A stretch of 64,000 bases of DNA from Geopseudomonas aromaticivorans (GCF_019097855.1 NZ_JAHRGL010000057.1:124001-188000); one strand, 5' to 3'; shown: positions 14,220-26,409, counted from the stretch's first letter. Notes: generated by a model not told the origin, from the sequence alone. A program made the numbers and translations.

Positions 14220-15580
14220 CAGGGCAGCTCCTCTACGGCCTGGGCGAACAGGCGGCCACGCTCTTCGAAGTTCTTGAACATGTCGAGGCTGGCGCAGGCC
14301 GGCGACAGCAGCACGGCATCGCCCGCCTCGGCCAGCTCGGCGCAGCGCTGCACGGCCTCGTCGAGGGTCGCCACGCGCAGCAGTGGCACCACGTCCCGCC
14401 CAGCCGAGTCCTTGAGCGCGGCAGCGATCAGCTCGGCATCGCGCCCCAGCAGCACCACGGTGCGGCAGTGCCTGGCCACGCTGGCGCGCAGCGGTGCGAA
14501 GTCGGCGCCCTTGCCGTCGCCGCCGGCGATCAGCAGCAGCTTGCCGGCGATTTCCGCCCCCAGGCCGTCGATGGCCGCCAGCGCGGCGCCGACGTTGGTC
14601 GCCTTGGAGTCGTCGTAGTAGGTCACACCGCCCCGCTCGCGCACCCACTGGCAACGGTGCGCCAGGCCGGTGAAGCGGCGCAGGGTGTCCAGCATCGGTG
14701 CCAGCGGCAAGCCGACGGCATGGCCGAGCGCCAGCGCCGCCAGGGCGTTGGTCTGGTTGTGCGCACCGCGGATCTTCAGCTCGCGCACCGGCATCAGCTT
14801 GGCGAACTGGAAGGCCAGGTACTTCTCGCCGCCGTCCTCGAGGATGCCGAACGACTTGAAGTCCGGCTTGTCCAGACCAAAGCTCCAGCACGGCACCTGA
14901 TCGGCGATCAGCGGCCGCGACAGCGGGTCCTGGCGATTTACCACCACCTGGCGCGCGCCGCGGAAGATGCGGTGCTTGGCCAGGTGATAGGTCTGCAGGC
15001 CGCTGTAGCGGTCCATGTGGTCGTCGCTGACATTCAGGCAGGTGGCCACTTCGGCGTTGACCCGCTCGGTGCTTTCCAGCTGGAAGCTGGACAGCTCGAG
15101 TACGTACAGCTCGACGTCGTCGGCCAGCAGATCCAGCGCCGGCGTGCCGAGGTTGCCACCGACCGCCACCTTCTTGCCGGCCGCCGCGGCCATCTCGCCG
15201 ACCAGGGTAGTCACGGTACTCTTGGCGTTGGAGCCGGTGATGGCGACCAGCGGCGCCTTGGCATGGCGCACGAACAGGTCGATGTCGCCGGACAGCTTGA
15301 CCCCGCGCGCGGCCGCCGCCTGCAGCGCCTGCGTGGCCAACGGCAGGCCGGGACTGACGTACAGTTCGCTGGCGCGGCAGAGGAACTCCACGTCCAGGGC
15401 GCCGCAGCGCACCTCCACCTGGGGATACTCGGCCTGCAGGGTAGCCAGCTCCGGCGGACTCATGCGCGTGTCGGCGACGGCAAAGGGCACGCCCTGCCGG
15501 GCGAGGAAGCGCACCAGCGACATCCCGCTCTTGCCGAGGCCGACAACGATGCGGAACTGGTCGGAAGCGATCAGCGTCAT
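14219..15580 (-). CDS. murD: UDP-N-acetylmuramoyl-L-alanine--D-glutamate ligase (453 aa)
   Basis: Adds D-Glu to UDP-MurNAc-L-Ala. The N-terminal Rossmann-like motif IVVGLGKSGMSLVRFL binds UDP, and the ATP loop is GSNAKSTVTTL, with Ala where E. coli has Gly (a form I recall from other Pseudomonas MurD). The catalytic region VSDDHMDRY and the C-domain GGDGKGADF are present. The start at 15580 (MTLIASDQFRIVV) matches the family, five bases after the mraY stop. Confidence 0.97.
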   Translation of the reverse strand: MTLIASDQFRIVVGLGKSGMSLVRFLARQGVPFAVADTRMSPPELATLQAEYPQVEVRCGALDVEFLCRASELYVSPGLPLATQALQAAAARGVKLSGDIDLFVRHAKAPLVAITGSNAKSTVTTLVGEMAAAAGKKVAVGGNLGTPALDLLADDVELYVLELSSFQLESTERVNAEVATCLNVSDDHMDRYSGLQTYHLAKHRIFRGARQVVVNRQDPLSRPLIADQVPCWSFGLDKPDFKSFGILEDGGEKYLAFQFAKLMPVRELKIRGAHNQTNALAALALGHAVGLPLAPMLDTLRRFTGLAHRCQWVRERGGVTYYDDSKATNVGAALAAIDGLGAEIAGKLLLIAGGDGKGADFAPLRASVARHCRTVVLLGRDAELIAAALKDSAGRDVVPLLRVATLDEAVQRCAELAEAGDAVLLSPACASLDMFKNFEERGRLFAQAVEELP

Positions 15581-15585
15581 CCGGG

Positions 15586-16668
15586 TTACCTCAGCTTCAG
15601 GGTGGACAGGCCGATCAGCACCAGGATCACGGTGATGATCCAGAAGCGCACGATCACTCGCGGCTCGGGCCAGCCCTTGAGTTCGAAATGGTGGTGGATC
15701 GGCGCCATGCGGAACACGCGCCGGCCGGTGAGCTTGAACGAGGCGACCTGGATCACCACCGACAGGGTTTCCATGACGAACACCCCGCCCATGATGAACA
15801 GCACCACTTCCTGGCGCACGATCACCGCGATGGTGCCCAGCGCCGCGCCGAGGGCCAGCGCACCGACGTCGCCCATGAACACCTGGGCCGGGTAGGTGTT
15901 GAACCACAGGAAGCCCAGCCCGGCGCCGATCAGCGCGCCGCAGAACACGATCAGCTCGCCGGAGCCCGGCACGTAGGGAATCAGCAGGTATTCGGCGAAC
16001 TTGGCGTTGCCCGACAGGTAGCAGAAGATGCCCAGGGCGCCGCCAACCAGTACCGTCGGCATGATCGCCAGACCGTCGAGGCCGTCGGTGAGGTTCACCG
16101 CGTTGCTCGAGCCGACGATGACGAAGTAGGTCAGCACCACGAAGAAGATCCCCAGAGGGATCTCGATGGTCTTCAGCAGCGGCAGGATCAGGGTGGTTTC
16201 CACCGGCGTGGTGGCGGTCGCGTAGAGGAACACCGCCGCGCCGAGACCGAACACCGACTGCCAGAAGTATTTCCAGCGGCTCGGCAGGCCGCGCGAGTTC
16301 TTCTCGATCACCTTGCGGTAGTCATCGACCCAGCCGACGGCGCCGAACAGCAGGGTCACCGCCAGCACCACCCAGACATAGCGGTTGCTCAGGTCGGCCC
16401 ACAGCAGGGTACTGATGCCGATGGCGGAAAGGATCAGCGCGCCGCCCATGGTCGGCGTGCCCTTCTTCGACAGGTGCGATTGCGGGCCGTCGTCGCGCAC
16501 CGACTGGCCGATCTGACGGCTGCGCAGGGTGCGGATCATCCACGGCCCCAGCCACAGGGACAGGGTCAGAGCAGTGAGCACGCCGAGGATTCCACGCAGG
16601 GTCAGGTACTGAAAGACCGCGAAGCCCTTGTAGAACTGTTGCAGATACTCGGCCAACAGCAGCAGCAT
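15586..16668 (-). CDS. mraY: Phospho-MurNAc-pentapeptide transferase MraY (360 aa)
   Basis: A polytopic inner-membrane enzyme transferring phospho-MurNAc-pentapeptide to undecaprenyl phosphate to give lipid I. About ten membrane helices are seen, with the aspartate pair in WVDDYRKV, the [13 protein letters not shown] motif and the cytoplasmic HHHFELKGW loop needed for catalysis. Its length equals that of the E. coli enzyme. It abuts the murF stop with no gap. Confidence 0.98.
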   Translation of the reverse strand: MLLLLAEYLQQFYKGFAVFQYLTLRGILGVLTALTLSLWLGPWMIRTLRSRQIGQSVRDDGPQSHLSKKGTPTMGGALILSAIGISTLLWADLSNRYVWVVLAVTLLFGAVGWVDDYRKVIEKNSRGLPSRWKYFWQSVFGLGAAVFLYATATTPVETTLILPLLKTIEIPLGIFFVVLTYFVIVGSSNAVNLTDGLDGLAIMPTVLVGGALGIFCYLSGNAKFAEYLLIPYVPGSGELIVFCGALIGAGLGFLWFNTYPAQVFMGDVGALALGAALGTIAVIVRQEVVLFIMGGVFVMETLSVVIQVASFKLTGRRVFRMAPIHHHFELKGWPEPRVIVRFWIITVILVLIGLSTLKLR

Positions 16669-18045
16669 TTAATGTCCTCCAGCACAGGCACAGAACGCAG
16701 CGACGACGTTTTCCATCGCTGCGCTGCGCGAGCCTTTGATCAACAGGGTGGTTTCCGGAGACTGTTCGGCAGTCAGCGCGGCAATCAGTTCAGCCTGATC
16801 GGCAAAATGCCGTGCCCCGGCACCGAAGGCATGGACGGCATGGGCCATCTGCGCGCCGACGGCATACAGGGCCGCGACCTTGCCGCGGGCATAGGCGCCC
16901 ACCTCGCGGTGGCCCGCCTCGGCCCACGCACCCAGTTCGCCCATGTCGCCGAGCACCAGGACGGTGCGTCCGGAAAAGCCGGCCAGTATATCAATCGCCG
17001 CCTTGATTGACGCGGGATTGGCGTTGTAACTGTCGTCGATAACCCGCATTCCAGAGGGCGCCAGCTGCGCCACGGTACGGCCCTTGACCGGCTGCAGGCT
17101 TTCCAGCCCGGCACGGATGGCCCCCAGTCCCACGCCGAGGGCATGGGCCGCGGCGGCGGCGGCCAGGGCGTTGCTCACGTTGTGCTCGCCCAACAGGTTG
17201 AGCTGGATACGCTGCTCGCCAGCGGGGCCGGCCAGGGTGAAGGCCGGGCAGCCGCGGGCATCGCGCACCAGCTCGCGGGCGGTGAAGTCGGCAGCGGCGT
17301 GCAGGGCGAAGCTCAGCACCCGCCGACCGGCGGCGCGCTGTTGCCAGGTGGCGAAGGCCGGATCGTCGCGGTTGAGCACCGCCACGCCGTCGGCCGCCAG
17401 GCCCTCGAGAATCTCGCCCTTGGCCTCGACGATCTTCTCCGGGCCGCCGAACTCACCGACATGGGCGGTGCCGGCGTTGGTGATCACCGCCACCTGTGGC
17501 TGGGTCAGGCCGACGGTGTAGGCGATCTCGCCCAGGTGCGAGGCGCCCAGCTCGATCACCGCGCTGCGGTGCTGCGGCGCCAGCTCGAGCAGGGTCAGCG
17601 GCGCACCCAGATCGTTGTTGAGATTGCCGCGGGTGGCCAGCACGGCCGCGGCATCGCCGCCATGGTCGGCGCGCAGGATGCTGGCGAGCATCTCCTTGAC
17701 CGTGGTCTTGCCGCTGGAGCCGGTGACCGCCGCGACCCGGCCGCGGAAGGCGGCGCGGTTGAGCGCACCCAGCTGACCCAGCGCCAGGCGGGTATCGGCC
17801 ACCACCAATTGCGGCAGCTCGACCTCCTCGACCTCATGCTCCACCAGCGCGGCGGCGGCACTCTTGCTGGCCACCTGCTCGAGATAGTCGTGGCCGTCGA
17901 AGCGCTCGCCGCTGAGGGCGACGAACAGCTGTCCGGGCTCGATCGAGCGGCTGTCGATGCTCACCCCATTGAAGAAGGCATCGGCCCCGACCAGCTTTCC
18001 CTTCAGTGCTCCCAGCACACTGCTCAGCATCCAGGCTTCAAGCAT
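16669..18045 (-). CDS. murF: UDP-MurNAc-tripeptide--D-alanyl-D-alanine ligase (458 aa)
   Basis: Adds the D-Ala-D-Ala dipeptide made by DdlB, completing the pentapeptide precursor. It has the N-terminal UDP-binding domain (SIDSRSIEPGQLFVALSGERF), the ATP loop VTGSSGKTTVKEML, and the C-domain motif DDSYNANPASIKAAID. The start at 18045 (MLEAWMLSSVLGALKG) gives the family length and overlaps murE by 8 bases. Confidence 0.97.
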   Translation of the reverse strand: MLEAWMLSSVLGALKGKLVGADAFFNGVSIDSRSIEPGQLFVALSGERFDGHDYLEQVASKSAAAALVEHEVEEVELPQLVVADTRLALGQLGALNRAAFRGRVAAVTGSSGKTTVKEMLASILRADHGGDAAAVLATRGNLNNDLGAPLTLLELAPQHRSAVIELGASHLGEIAYTVGLTQPQVAVITNAGTAHVGEFGGPEKIVEAKGEILEGLAADGVAVLNRDDPAFATWQQRAAGRRVLSFALHAAADFTARELVRDARGCPAFTLAGPAGEQRIQLNLLGEHNVSNALAAAAAAHALGVGLGAIRAGLESLQPVKGRTVAQLAPSGMRVIDDSYNANPASIKAAIDILAGFSGRTVLVLGDMGELGAWAEAGHREVGAYARGKVAALYAVGAQMAHAVHAFGAGARHFADQAELIAALTAEQSPETTLLIKGSRSAAMENVVAAFCACAGGH

Positions 18046-19503
18046 CCTGCACCTCGCGCTCAGCCAGCGCACTGGCGGCCTGTTCGATATCGGAGAAGGG
18101 CTGACGCACCCCGGCGATTTCCTGGTAGTCCTCATGGCCCTTGCCGGCCAGCAGGATCACGTCCTCCGGGGCGGCACTGGCGATCAACTGCCGGATCGCC
18201 GCGCCGCGCCCGGCGACGAAGGTCACCCGCGCGGGCTCGCGGAAACCGGCGCGAATGTCGGCGACGATCTGCTCGGCCGGTTCGTTGCGCGGGTTGTCGT
18301 CGGTCACCCACACGCCATCGGCCAGGCCCTCGACGGCGGCCGCCATCAACGGACGCTTGCCGCGATCGCGATCGCCACCGCAGCCGAACAGGCACAGCAG
18401 GCGGCCACGGGTATGCGGGCGCAGGGCCTCGAGGACCTTTTCCAGGGCATCGGGGGTGTGGGCGTAGTCCACCACCACCAGCGGCTGGTTGCCGCCGCCG
18501 AGGCGCTGCATGCGCCCGACCGGCCCCTGCAACTGCGGCAACACGCGGAGGATCTCGTCCAGCGGATGGTTGAGGCCCATCAGCGCACCGACCACGGCCA
18601 GCAGGTTGCTCAGGTTGAAGCGGCCGAGCAGCGGACTGGCCAGCAGGCCGTCGCCCTGGGCGGTGATCAGGCGGGCACGCACGCCCTCCTCGCTGAATTC
18701 GGCTTCGGTGCAGTACAGGGTCGCCGCAGGATCGATCTGGCTGTAGCTGATCAGCCGCGATGGCGCCTCGCGGGCGGCCAGCTCGCGACCGAACAGGTCG
18801 TCGAGGTTGATCACCCGGGTGCACAGGCCCGGCCAGGCGAACAGGCGCGCCTTGGCCGCGCCATAGGTCTGCATGTCGCCGTGGTAGTCGAGGTGATCGC
18901 GCGACAGATTGGTGAACACCGCCACGTCGAAGTCCAGCGCCTCGACCCGGCCCTGGTCCAGACCGTGGGAGGACACTTCCATCGCCACCGCCTTGGCGCC
19001 AGCCTGCTTCAGCAGCGCCAGTTGCGCCTGCACCGCCAGCGGATCGGGAGTGGTGTGACGACCGCACTGCAGGTTGTCGTGAAAACCGACGCCGAGGGTG
19101 CCGATCAGGCCGCAGCGCTGGCCGAGCAGATCGAGCGCCTGGGCCAGCAGCTGGCTGACGCTGGTCTTGCCGTTGGTGCCGGTGACGCCGACCAGCTCGA
19201 GATTGTGGCTGGGATCGCCATAGAAACGCCCGGCGATCGCCGACAGCTGCGCTGCCAGGCCCTTGACCGGAACCATCACCACCGCGCCCGACTGCGGCAC
19301 ATCCTCCGCGCCTTCGACCTCGTAGGCGATCGCCGACGCACCGCGGGCGATGGCATCGCCGATATAGGCCCGGCCATCGCTGTGGTGGCCAGGAACAGCG
19401 AGAAACAGGTCACCCGGACGCAAAGTCCGGCTGTCCAGGCTCAACTCGCGAATCAGCGCGTCACGGCGCGCCTCGGGAAACATCTTGAGCAGACTCATCG
19501 GCA

Positions 19504-19504
<1 letters not shown>
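18038..19504 (-). CDS. murE: UDP-MurNAc-L-Ala-D-Glu--2,6-diaminopimelate ligase (488 aa)
   Basis: Adds the third residue of the stem peptide. The ATP loop is GVTGTNGKTSVSQLL, and the DNPRNEP motif in the C-domain is the recognised signature for meso-diaminopimelate rather than lysine, as expected for a Gram-negative. The carbamylated-lysine region (GAAKARLF) is also present. The start at 19504 makes an ATGA overlap with the ftsI stop; a second ATG two codons later (MSLLKMF) is possible. Confidence 0.97.
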
Positions 19505-21526
<2,022 letters not shown>

Positions 21527-21530
<4 letters not shown>

Positions 21531-22471
21531 CGCAGCTTCTCCGCCACGCGCATCACCGCGCTGCGCGCGCGCGGGTTGGCCTTGAGTTCAGCGCTCGAGG
21601 CGTATTGCGGCTTGCCCAGCAGCCGCAGGCGAGGATCGAACTTCGCCACCTGAACCGGCAGGCCGCGTGGCAGGTTGTCGGCCTCGCCCTTGACCTGACG
21701 ACGCATGAACTGCTTGACGATGCGGTCTTCCAGGGAGTGGAAGCTGATCACCACCAGTCGGCCGCCGACGGCGAGGCCTTCCAGCGCCGCCTCGAGGCCA
21801 CGCTCGAGATCGCCCAGCTCGTTGTTGATATGGATGCGCAGCCCCTGGAAGGCACGGGTGGCGGGATTCTTGCCCTTCTCCCAGGCCGGGTTGGCGACGG
21901 TGATCACCTCGGCCAGATCGGCGGTGCGGGTGAACGGCCGCTCGGCCCGACGCTGCACGATGGCCCGCGCCATGCGCCGGGAGAAACGCTCTTCGCCATA
22001 TTCGTAGAACACCCGGGCGATTTCCTCTTCGGCGGCCGAGGCGATCCATTCGGCCGCGCTGACGCCGGCATCCGGGTTCATGCGCATATCCAGCGGGCCG
22101 TCGTTCATGAAGCTGAAGCCGCGCTCGGGATCGTCCAGCTGCGGCGAAGACACGCCCAGATCGAGGAGAACGCCGTCGACCTTGCCCTGCAGGCCACGGG
22201 CGGCCAGTTCCTCGCCGAGCTCGGCGAAGCTGCGCTGGACGATCTGGAAGCGACTGTCCGCGGCGGCCAGTTCGAGACCGGTGGCGATGGCCAGCGGATC
22301 CTTGTCGAAGCCCAGCAGGCGCCCTTCCGCCCCCAGCTCGCCCAGTATCTCGCGGCTGTGGCCGCCACGGCCGAAGGTGCCATCCAGATAGCAGCCGCCC
22401 GCCCGCACGGCGAGGGCCTCGACGGCTTCGCGGAGCAGAACGGTCACGTGGTTGAAAGTGGCTGCATTCAT
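21527..22471 (-). CDS. rsmH: 16S rRNA (cytosine(1402)-N4)-methyltransferase RsmH (314 aa)
   Basis: An SAM-dependent methyltransferase acting on C1402 of 16S rRNA in the ribosomal P site; RsmI, encoded at 23.6-24.5 kb, modifies the same base. It has the N-terminal [13 protein letters not shown], the SAM motif [36 protein letters not shown] and the C-terminal [14 protein letters not shown]. One base separates it from the mraZ stop. Confidence 0.97.
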
Positions 22472-22472
22472 G

Positions 22473-22928
22473 TCAGAGCGTCAGGTTCCGTAATTCGTCC
22501 GGCAGGCCGCCGGGTTCTTTGATGGCTTGGAGGTCTGCCGCGCAGCGCGCATCCCAGCCGCTTTCGTCCCACAACTGGAACTTGTTGAGTTGGCCGACCA
22601 GCACCGCGCGTCTGTCCAGCCCGGCATGGTCACGCAGGCGCGGCGGCACCAGAAAACGCCCGGCCGCATCCAGCTCCAGATCCACCGCATTGCCGATCAG
22701 CAGACGCTGCAGGCGACGGTTCTCTTCACGCAGGGACGGCAGCTCGCGCAGCTTGGCCTCGATCAGTTCCCATTCGGGCAGGGGATAAACACTCAGGCAG
22801 GAATCAACCGCATCGATGGTCACAATGAGCTGGCCGGCACAGCGCGCCATAAGCTCGTCGCGATACCGACTCGGCATCGTCAGACGGCCCTTGGCGTCAA
22901 GAGTTATGGCACTGGCTCCGCGAAACAC
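22473..22928 (-). CDS. mraZ: Transcriptional regulator MraZ (151 aa, GTG start)
   Basis: The first gene of the dcw cluster. MraZ is a ring-forming AbrB-like DNA-binding protein that represses its own operon. Two MraZ half domains are visible, each with the DxxGR(L/F) motif: [17 protein letters not shown] near the N-terminus and [18 protein letters not shown] in the second half. Translation begins at GTG (22928), preceded by GGGGAAG. The operator repeats it is expected to bind lie 44-68 bases upstream of the start. Confidence 0.97.
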   Translation of the reverse strand: MFRGASAITLDAKGRLTMPSRYRDELMARCAGQLIVTIDAVDSCLSVYPLPEWELIEAKLRELPSLREENRRLQRLLIGNAVDLELDAAGRFLVPPRLRDHAGLDRRAVLVGQLNKFQLWDESGWDARCAADLQAIKEPGGLPDELRNLTL

Positions 22929-22971
22929 GGCTGCACTTCCCCGTAGTGGTTAGTCTTCTGTGACTGGAATA

Positions 22972-22996
22972 TCCACTTTTACCCACTTTTACCCAC
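22972..22996 (-). promoter_or_regulatory. MraZ operator: three direct repeats
   Basis: On the minus strand three GTGG(G/A) boxes occur at a strict 10-base period: GTGGG (22992-22996), GTGGG (22982-22986) and GTGGA (22972-22976), each pair separated by TAAAA. This is the arrangement known for MraZ boxes in E. coli and other bacteria (TGGGN repeats with 5-base spacers). They lie just downstream of the predicted transcription start, a position fit for repression. Confidence 0.85.
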
Positions 22997-23004
22997 TGTA
23001 GAAC

Positions 23005-23034
23005 ACTATAGAAACGCCACATCGACCCAGTCAA
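23005..23034 (-). promoter_or_regulatory. dcw cluster promoter (Pmra)
   Basis: TTGACT (23029-23034) and TATAGT (23005-23010) are 18 bases apart on the minus strand, a good sigma70 match. Transcription should start near 22998, immediately before the three MraZ boxes. This would be the main promoter for the 15-gene cluster through ftsZ. Confidence 0.75.
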
Positions 23035-23162
23035 GGCGCTCCCGACGGGAAAACCCTTACAGGACCGCAACTTAGGAAAAAGACAGGCGGACGAGGAACA
23101 CACAGAGGGCAATGCGAAAAACAAATTCGAGACGAGACAAGGCGCAGCGCATCGAACTTAAA

Positions 23163-23178
23163 GCTCTTTATTAAGAGC
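23163..23178 (-). terminator. Possible rnpB terminator in an AT-rich spacer
   Basis: A 6-bp stem with a 4-base loop (GCTCTT/AAGAGC) is followed on the minus strand by TTTAAGTT. It lies about 50 bases past the rnpB 3' end. The 23,035-23,230 spacer around it holds no gene; its right half (about 23,120-23,225) is clearly AT-rich compared with the surroundings. The stem is short, so confidence is moderate. Confidence 0.4.
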
Positions 23179-23230
23179 GATAACTTTTCGACATTAAAAT
23201 CGGAGGGAACTAACTATACAAAGAAGGGAG

Positions 23231-23583
23231 GGGAAGCGGAGAGCCGGCCTGTAAGCCGGGTTTTGTCGAGGACAGTCATTCCTCTAGGACCGCCATCACT
23301 GACGGCCTCAAGCAACCTACCCGGATCCAGCGCGGGCCACGCCAATGGATCCCTATTTGGTCTTGCTCCGAGTGGGGTTTACCTAGCCACGAACTGTTGC
23401 CAGTCGTGCGGTGCGCTCTTACCGCACCTTTTCACCCTTACCGGCGCTTGCGCGCTTAGGCGGTTATTTTCTGTGGCACTTTCCGTAGGCTCGCGCCTCC
23501 CAGGCGTTACCTGGCACTCTGCCCTATGGAGCCCGGACTTTCCTCCCCCCTGCAAGCAGGGCGGCGACTGTCCAGCCGACTCT
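23231..23583 (-). ncRNA. rnpB: RNase P RNA, bacterial class A (about 353 nt)
   Basis: The catalytic RNA that matures tRNA 5' ends with RnpA. On the minus strand it shows GGAGGAAAGTCCGGGCTCC and ATAGGGCAGAGTGCCAGGTAA (helix P4 and neighbours) near the 5' end, GGAAAGTGCCACAGAAAATA in the middle, and the 3' P4 partner region AGGAATGACTGTCCTCGAC followed by AACCCGGCTTACAGGCCGGC. The ends are estimated by comparison with the remembered P. aeruginosa RNA and may be off by a few bases. It lies between mraZ and rsmI, as in P. aeruginosa. Confidence 0.96.
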
Positions 23584-23592
23584 CCGGCGCGC

Positions 23593-23621
23593 AGGGTACT
23601 CACTGCGGCAGCGGATAACAA
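23593..23621 (-). promoter_or_regulatory. Predicted rnpB promoter
   Basis: TTGTTA (23616-23621) and TACCCT (23593-23598) lie 17 bases apart on the minus strand, 9 bases before the predicted RNA 5' end. The -35 box overlaps the last bases before the rsmI stop codon region (rsmI ends at 23624). Confidence 0.5.
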
Positions 23622-23623
23622 GC

Positions 23624-24478
23624 TCAATCCTCGGCGTTTTGTCGCAACAGCGCCTGCTGATAGAGCAGATTCTTGCGCACTCCGGTGATTTCCGCCGCCA
23701 CGGCCGCCGCCCGCTTGAGCGGCAGCTCCGCCAGCAGCAAGTCGAGCACGCGCAGCGCCTCGGCACTCAGCGCCTCCTCGCCCACCGGCTCCTGCCAACC
23801 CTCGACCAGCAGCACGCACTCGCCGCGCTGCTGGTTGCTGTCGGCCGCCACCCAGTCGTGCAGCTCGCCGAGCGGCGCGCCCTTGATGGTTTCGAAAGTC
23901 TTGCTCAACTCGCGCGCCAGGACTGCCGGACGCTCGGCACCGAACAGCTCGCGCAGGTCGGCCAGACATTCGAGCACGCGGTGCGGCGCCTCGTAGAAGA
24001 TCAACGTCCGCGGCTCCTGCGCCACCGCCTGCAACCGCTGTCGGCGTGCCGTGCTGCGCGCAGGCAGAAAGCCCTCGAAGACGAAGCGGTCGGACGGCAA
24101 CCCGGAGGCCGACAGGCCGGCGATCAACGCGCAGGCACCGGGCACCGGCACCACGCGAATGCCGGCCGCGCGCGCGTTGCGCACCAAGTGATAGCCGGGG
24201 TCGGAAATCAACGGTGTGCCGGCATCCGACACCAGCGCCAGATCGTCGCCGCCCAGCAGGCGCTGGACCAGGCGCGAGCCCTGCTCGCGCTCGTTGTGCT
24301 CGTGACAGGCGACCAGCGGCGTACCGATGCCGAAGTGCTGCAGCAGACGAGCACTGTGACGGGTGTCCTCGGCAGCGATCAGCTTCACCTCGCGCAGCAC
24401 GCGCAACGCCCGTGCACTGATGTCGTCCAGATTGCCGATCGGCGTGGCCACCACATAAAGAGTACCCGGAGTGTTCAC
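23624..24478 (-). CDS. rsmI: 16S rRNA (cytidine(1402)-2'-O)-methyltransferase RsmI (284 aa, GTG start)
   Basis: A SAM-dependent TP-methylase family enzyme that methylates the ribose of C1402 of 16S rRNA, the base also modified by RsmH. The N-terminus [20 protein letters not shown], the [15 protein letters not shown] motif, and [28 protein letters not shown] are diagnostic. The start is GTG at 24478; an ATG ten bases upstream is out of frame and closed at once by TGA. It is divergent from lpoA. Confidence 0.96.
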   Translation of the reverse strand: MNTPGTLYVVATPIGNLDDISARALRVLREVKLIAAEDTRHSARLLQHFGIGTPLVACHEHNEREQGSRLVQRLLGGDDLALVSDAGTPLISDPGYHLVRNARAAGIRVVPVPGACALIAGLSASGLPSDRFVFEGFLPARSTARRQRLQAVAQEPRTLIFYEAPHRVLECLADLRELFGAERPAVLARELSKTFETIKGAPLGELHDWVAADSNQQRGECVLLVEGWQEPVGEEALSAEALRVLDLLLAELPLKRAAAVAAEITGVRKNLLYQQALLRQNAED

Positions 24479-24509
24479 GTCGCCATCCCGTCGTCAGTCA
24501 AAGTGCGTC

Positions 24510-24565
24510 ATTGTACCGGGTTTGGCCGCAGCAAGATCGCACCCATACCGGGGCTTGGGTACAAT
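24510..24565. promoter_or_regulatory. Divergent rsmI / lpoA promoter region
   Basis: Two TACAAT -10-like boxes face outward: 24560-24565 on the plus strand toward lpoA and 24510-24515 on the minus strand toward rsmI. They lie inside an inverted repeat, TTGTACC (24511-24517) and GGTACAA (24558-24564). Neither has a convincing -35. Confidence 0.4.
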
Positions 24566-24600
24566 TGCGCCTTTCAAGCCTGCGAATCGGAATCCCTGAC

Positions 24601-26405
24601 ATGATTGCCAGACTGCGCCCTCTTTCCGTCCTCTGCCTGGCAGGCCTGCTGAGCGCCTGTGCCGGCCAGCAAACCTCCGGCCTCGGCGAACTGCCGGGCA
24701 AGCCTCAGGCCAGCGCCGAGCAACTGCTGCAGCAGGCGCAGCAGGTCAAGCCGGAACAGGCCGCCCTGCTGCGCCTGAGCGCCGCCGACCAGGCGCTCGG
24801 CCAGCGCAACCTGGCCCAGGCCCAGCAGATCCTCGACCAGCTGAAGCTGGACGAGCTGCTACCGGCCCAGCAGATCTTCGCCAGCACCCTCACGGCAGAA
24901 CTGGCCCTGGCGCGCAACAAGCCCAAGGCCGCGTTGCAGGCCCTGCAGCATCCGAGCCTCCAGCGCCTCGGCGAACTGCCGGTCGGCCAGCAGGTGCGCA
25001 GCCAGCTGGCTCGCGCCAACGCCCTGCAAGCCGACCAGCAGCCGCTGGCGGCGGCCCGCGAACGGGTGTTCATCGCCCCGCTGCTGGAAGGCCAGCCATC
25101 CGCCAACAACCATGAAGCCATCTGGACCCTGGTCGCCGGACTGCCCAGCAGCCAGCTGGGCAGCGCCGCCGTCCCCGGCGACGACCTGAGCGGCTGGCTG
25201 GAACTGAGCCGGCTGGCACGCGGCAGCGCCACCCCGGCGCAGCAGGTCGCCAGCATCGCCGAATGGCAGGCACGCAACCCCCAACACCCGGCAGCCCGCC
25301 AGCTGCCGCAGTCACTGGTCAAGCTGCAGGAAATCGCCACCCGTCCGCTGACCCGCATCGCCCTGCTGCTGCCCGAGCAGGGCCAGCTCGCCAGCGTCGG
25401 CAAGGCCCTGCGCGACGGCTTTGTCGCCGCCCACTACCAGAGCGGCGACAGCGCCCTGAACATCAGCCTGCACGACAGCAGCAGCCTGACCGACCTCGAC
25501 GCCTTCTACCGCCAGGCCCAGGCCGATGGCGTCCAGCTGGTGGTTGGCCCGCTGGAGAAGCCGCTGGTCAACCAGCTCAGCCAGCGCCAGCAGCTGCCGA
25601 TCCCCACCTTGGCCCTCAACTACAGCGAAGGCAGCGCCGAAGCGCCAGCCCAACTGTTCCAGTTCGGCCTGGCCGCCGAGGACGAAGCGCGCGAGGTAGC
25701 CCAGCGCGCCTGGGAAGACGGCATGCGCCGCGCCGTGGCCCTGGTACCGACCGGCGAATGGGGCAACCGCGTGCTGGCCGCCTTCCGCAAGGACTGGGAA
25801 GCCCGCGGCGGCAGCCTGATCGCCACCGAGCATGTTGACCAGCCGGTACGCCTGGCCCAGCAGATCGCCGACCTGCTCAAGCTGCGCGACAGTGAAGCAC
25901 GCGCCAAGCGCTTGCAGACCGCGCTTGGCAGCACCGTCGAGGCACAGCCCGCCCGCCGCCAGGACGTCGACTTCGTGTTCCTCGCCGCCACCCCGGCACA
26001 GGCCCGCCAGATCAAGCCCACCCTGGCCTTTCAGTACGCCGGCGACCTGCCGATCTATGCCACCTCGCACCTGTTCACCGGCAGCAGCGATCCCAGCCAG
26101 GACCTCGACCTGGACGGTATCCGCTTCTGCGAAACGCCCTGGCTGCTGGACAGCAGCGACCCGCTGCGCAATCAGGTGATCGGCGAATGGCCGAGCGCCG
26201 GCGGCAGCCTCGGCCGCCTGTACGCCATGGGCGTCGACGCCTATCGCCTGGCGCCGCGCCTGAGCCAATTGCAGGCCCTGCCGAGTACCCGCCTGGACGG
26301 CCTGTCCGGCAGCCTGAGCCTGGCCCCCGGTCAGCGCATCGTGCGCCGCCTGCCATGGGCGGAATACCGCAACGGCCAGATCCAGCGCCTGGAGTCTGCC
26401 GCACG

Positions 26406-26409
<4 letters not shown>
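24601..26409 (+). CDS. lpoA: Penicillin-binding protein activator LpoA-like outer-membrane lipoprotein (602 aa)
   Basis: LpoA homologues activate PBP1A from the outer membrane. A lipoprotein signal ends LLSAC with lipidated Cys20. An N-terminal helical TPR-like half (about 30-250) is followed by a periplasmic-binding-protein-like half (from about residue 255, TRIALLLPEQGQLASVGKAL), with PGQRIVRRLPWAEYRNGQ near the C-terminus. In E. coli the same order rsmI-lpoA-yraN-diaA-dolP is found. An in-frame ATG 30 codons upstream would destroy the signal peptide and is not used. In Pseudomonas a different protein (LpoP) has been linked to PBP1B. Confidence 0.92.

Noticed and set aside
23263-23688. Open frames across the RNase P RNA gene
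   Set aside because: The sequence is the conserved rnpB RNA, so the frames are accidental.
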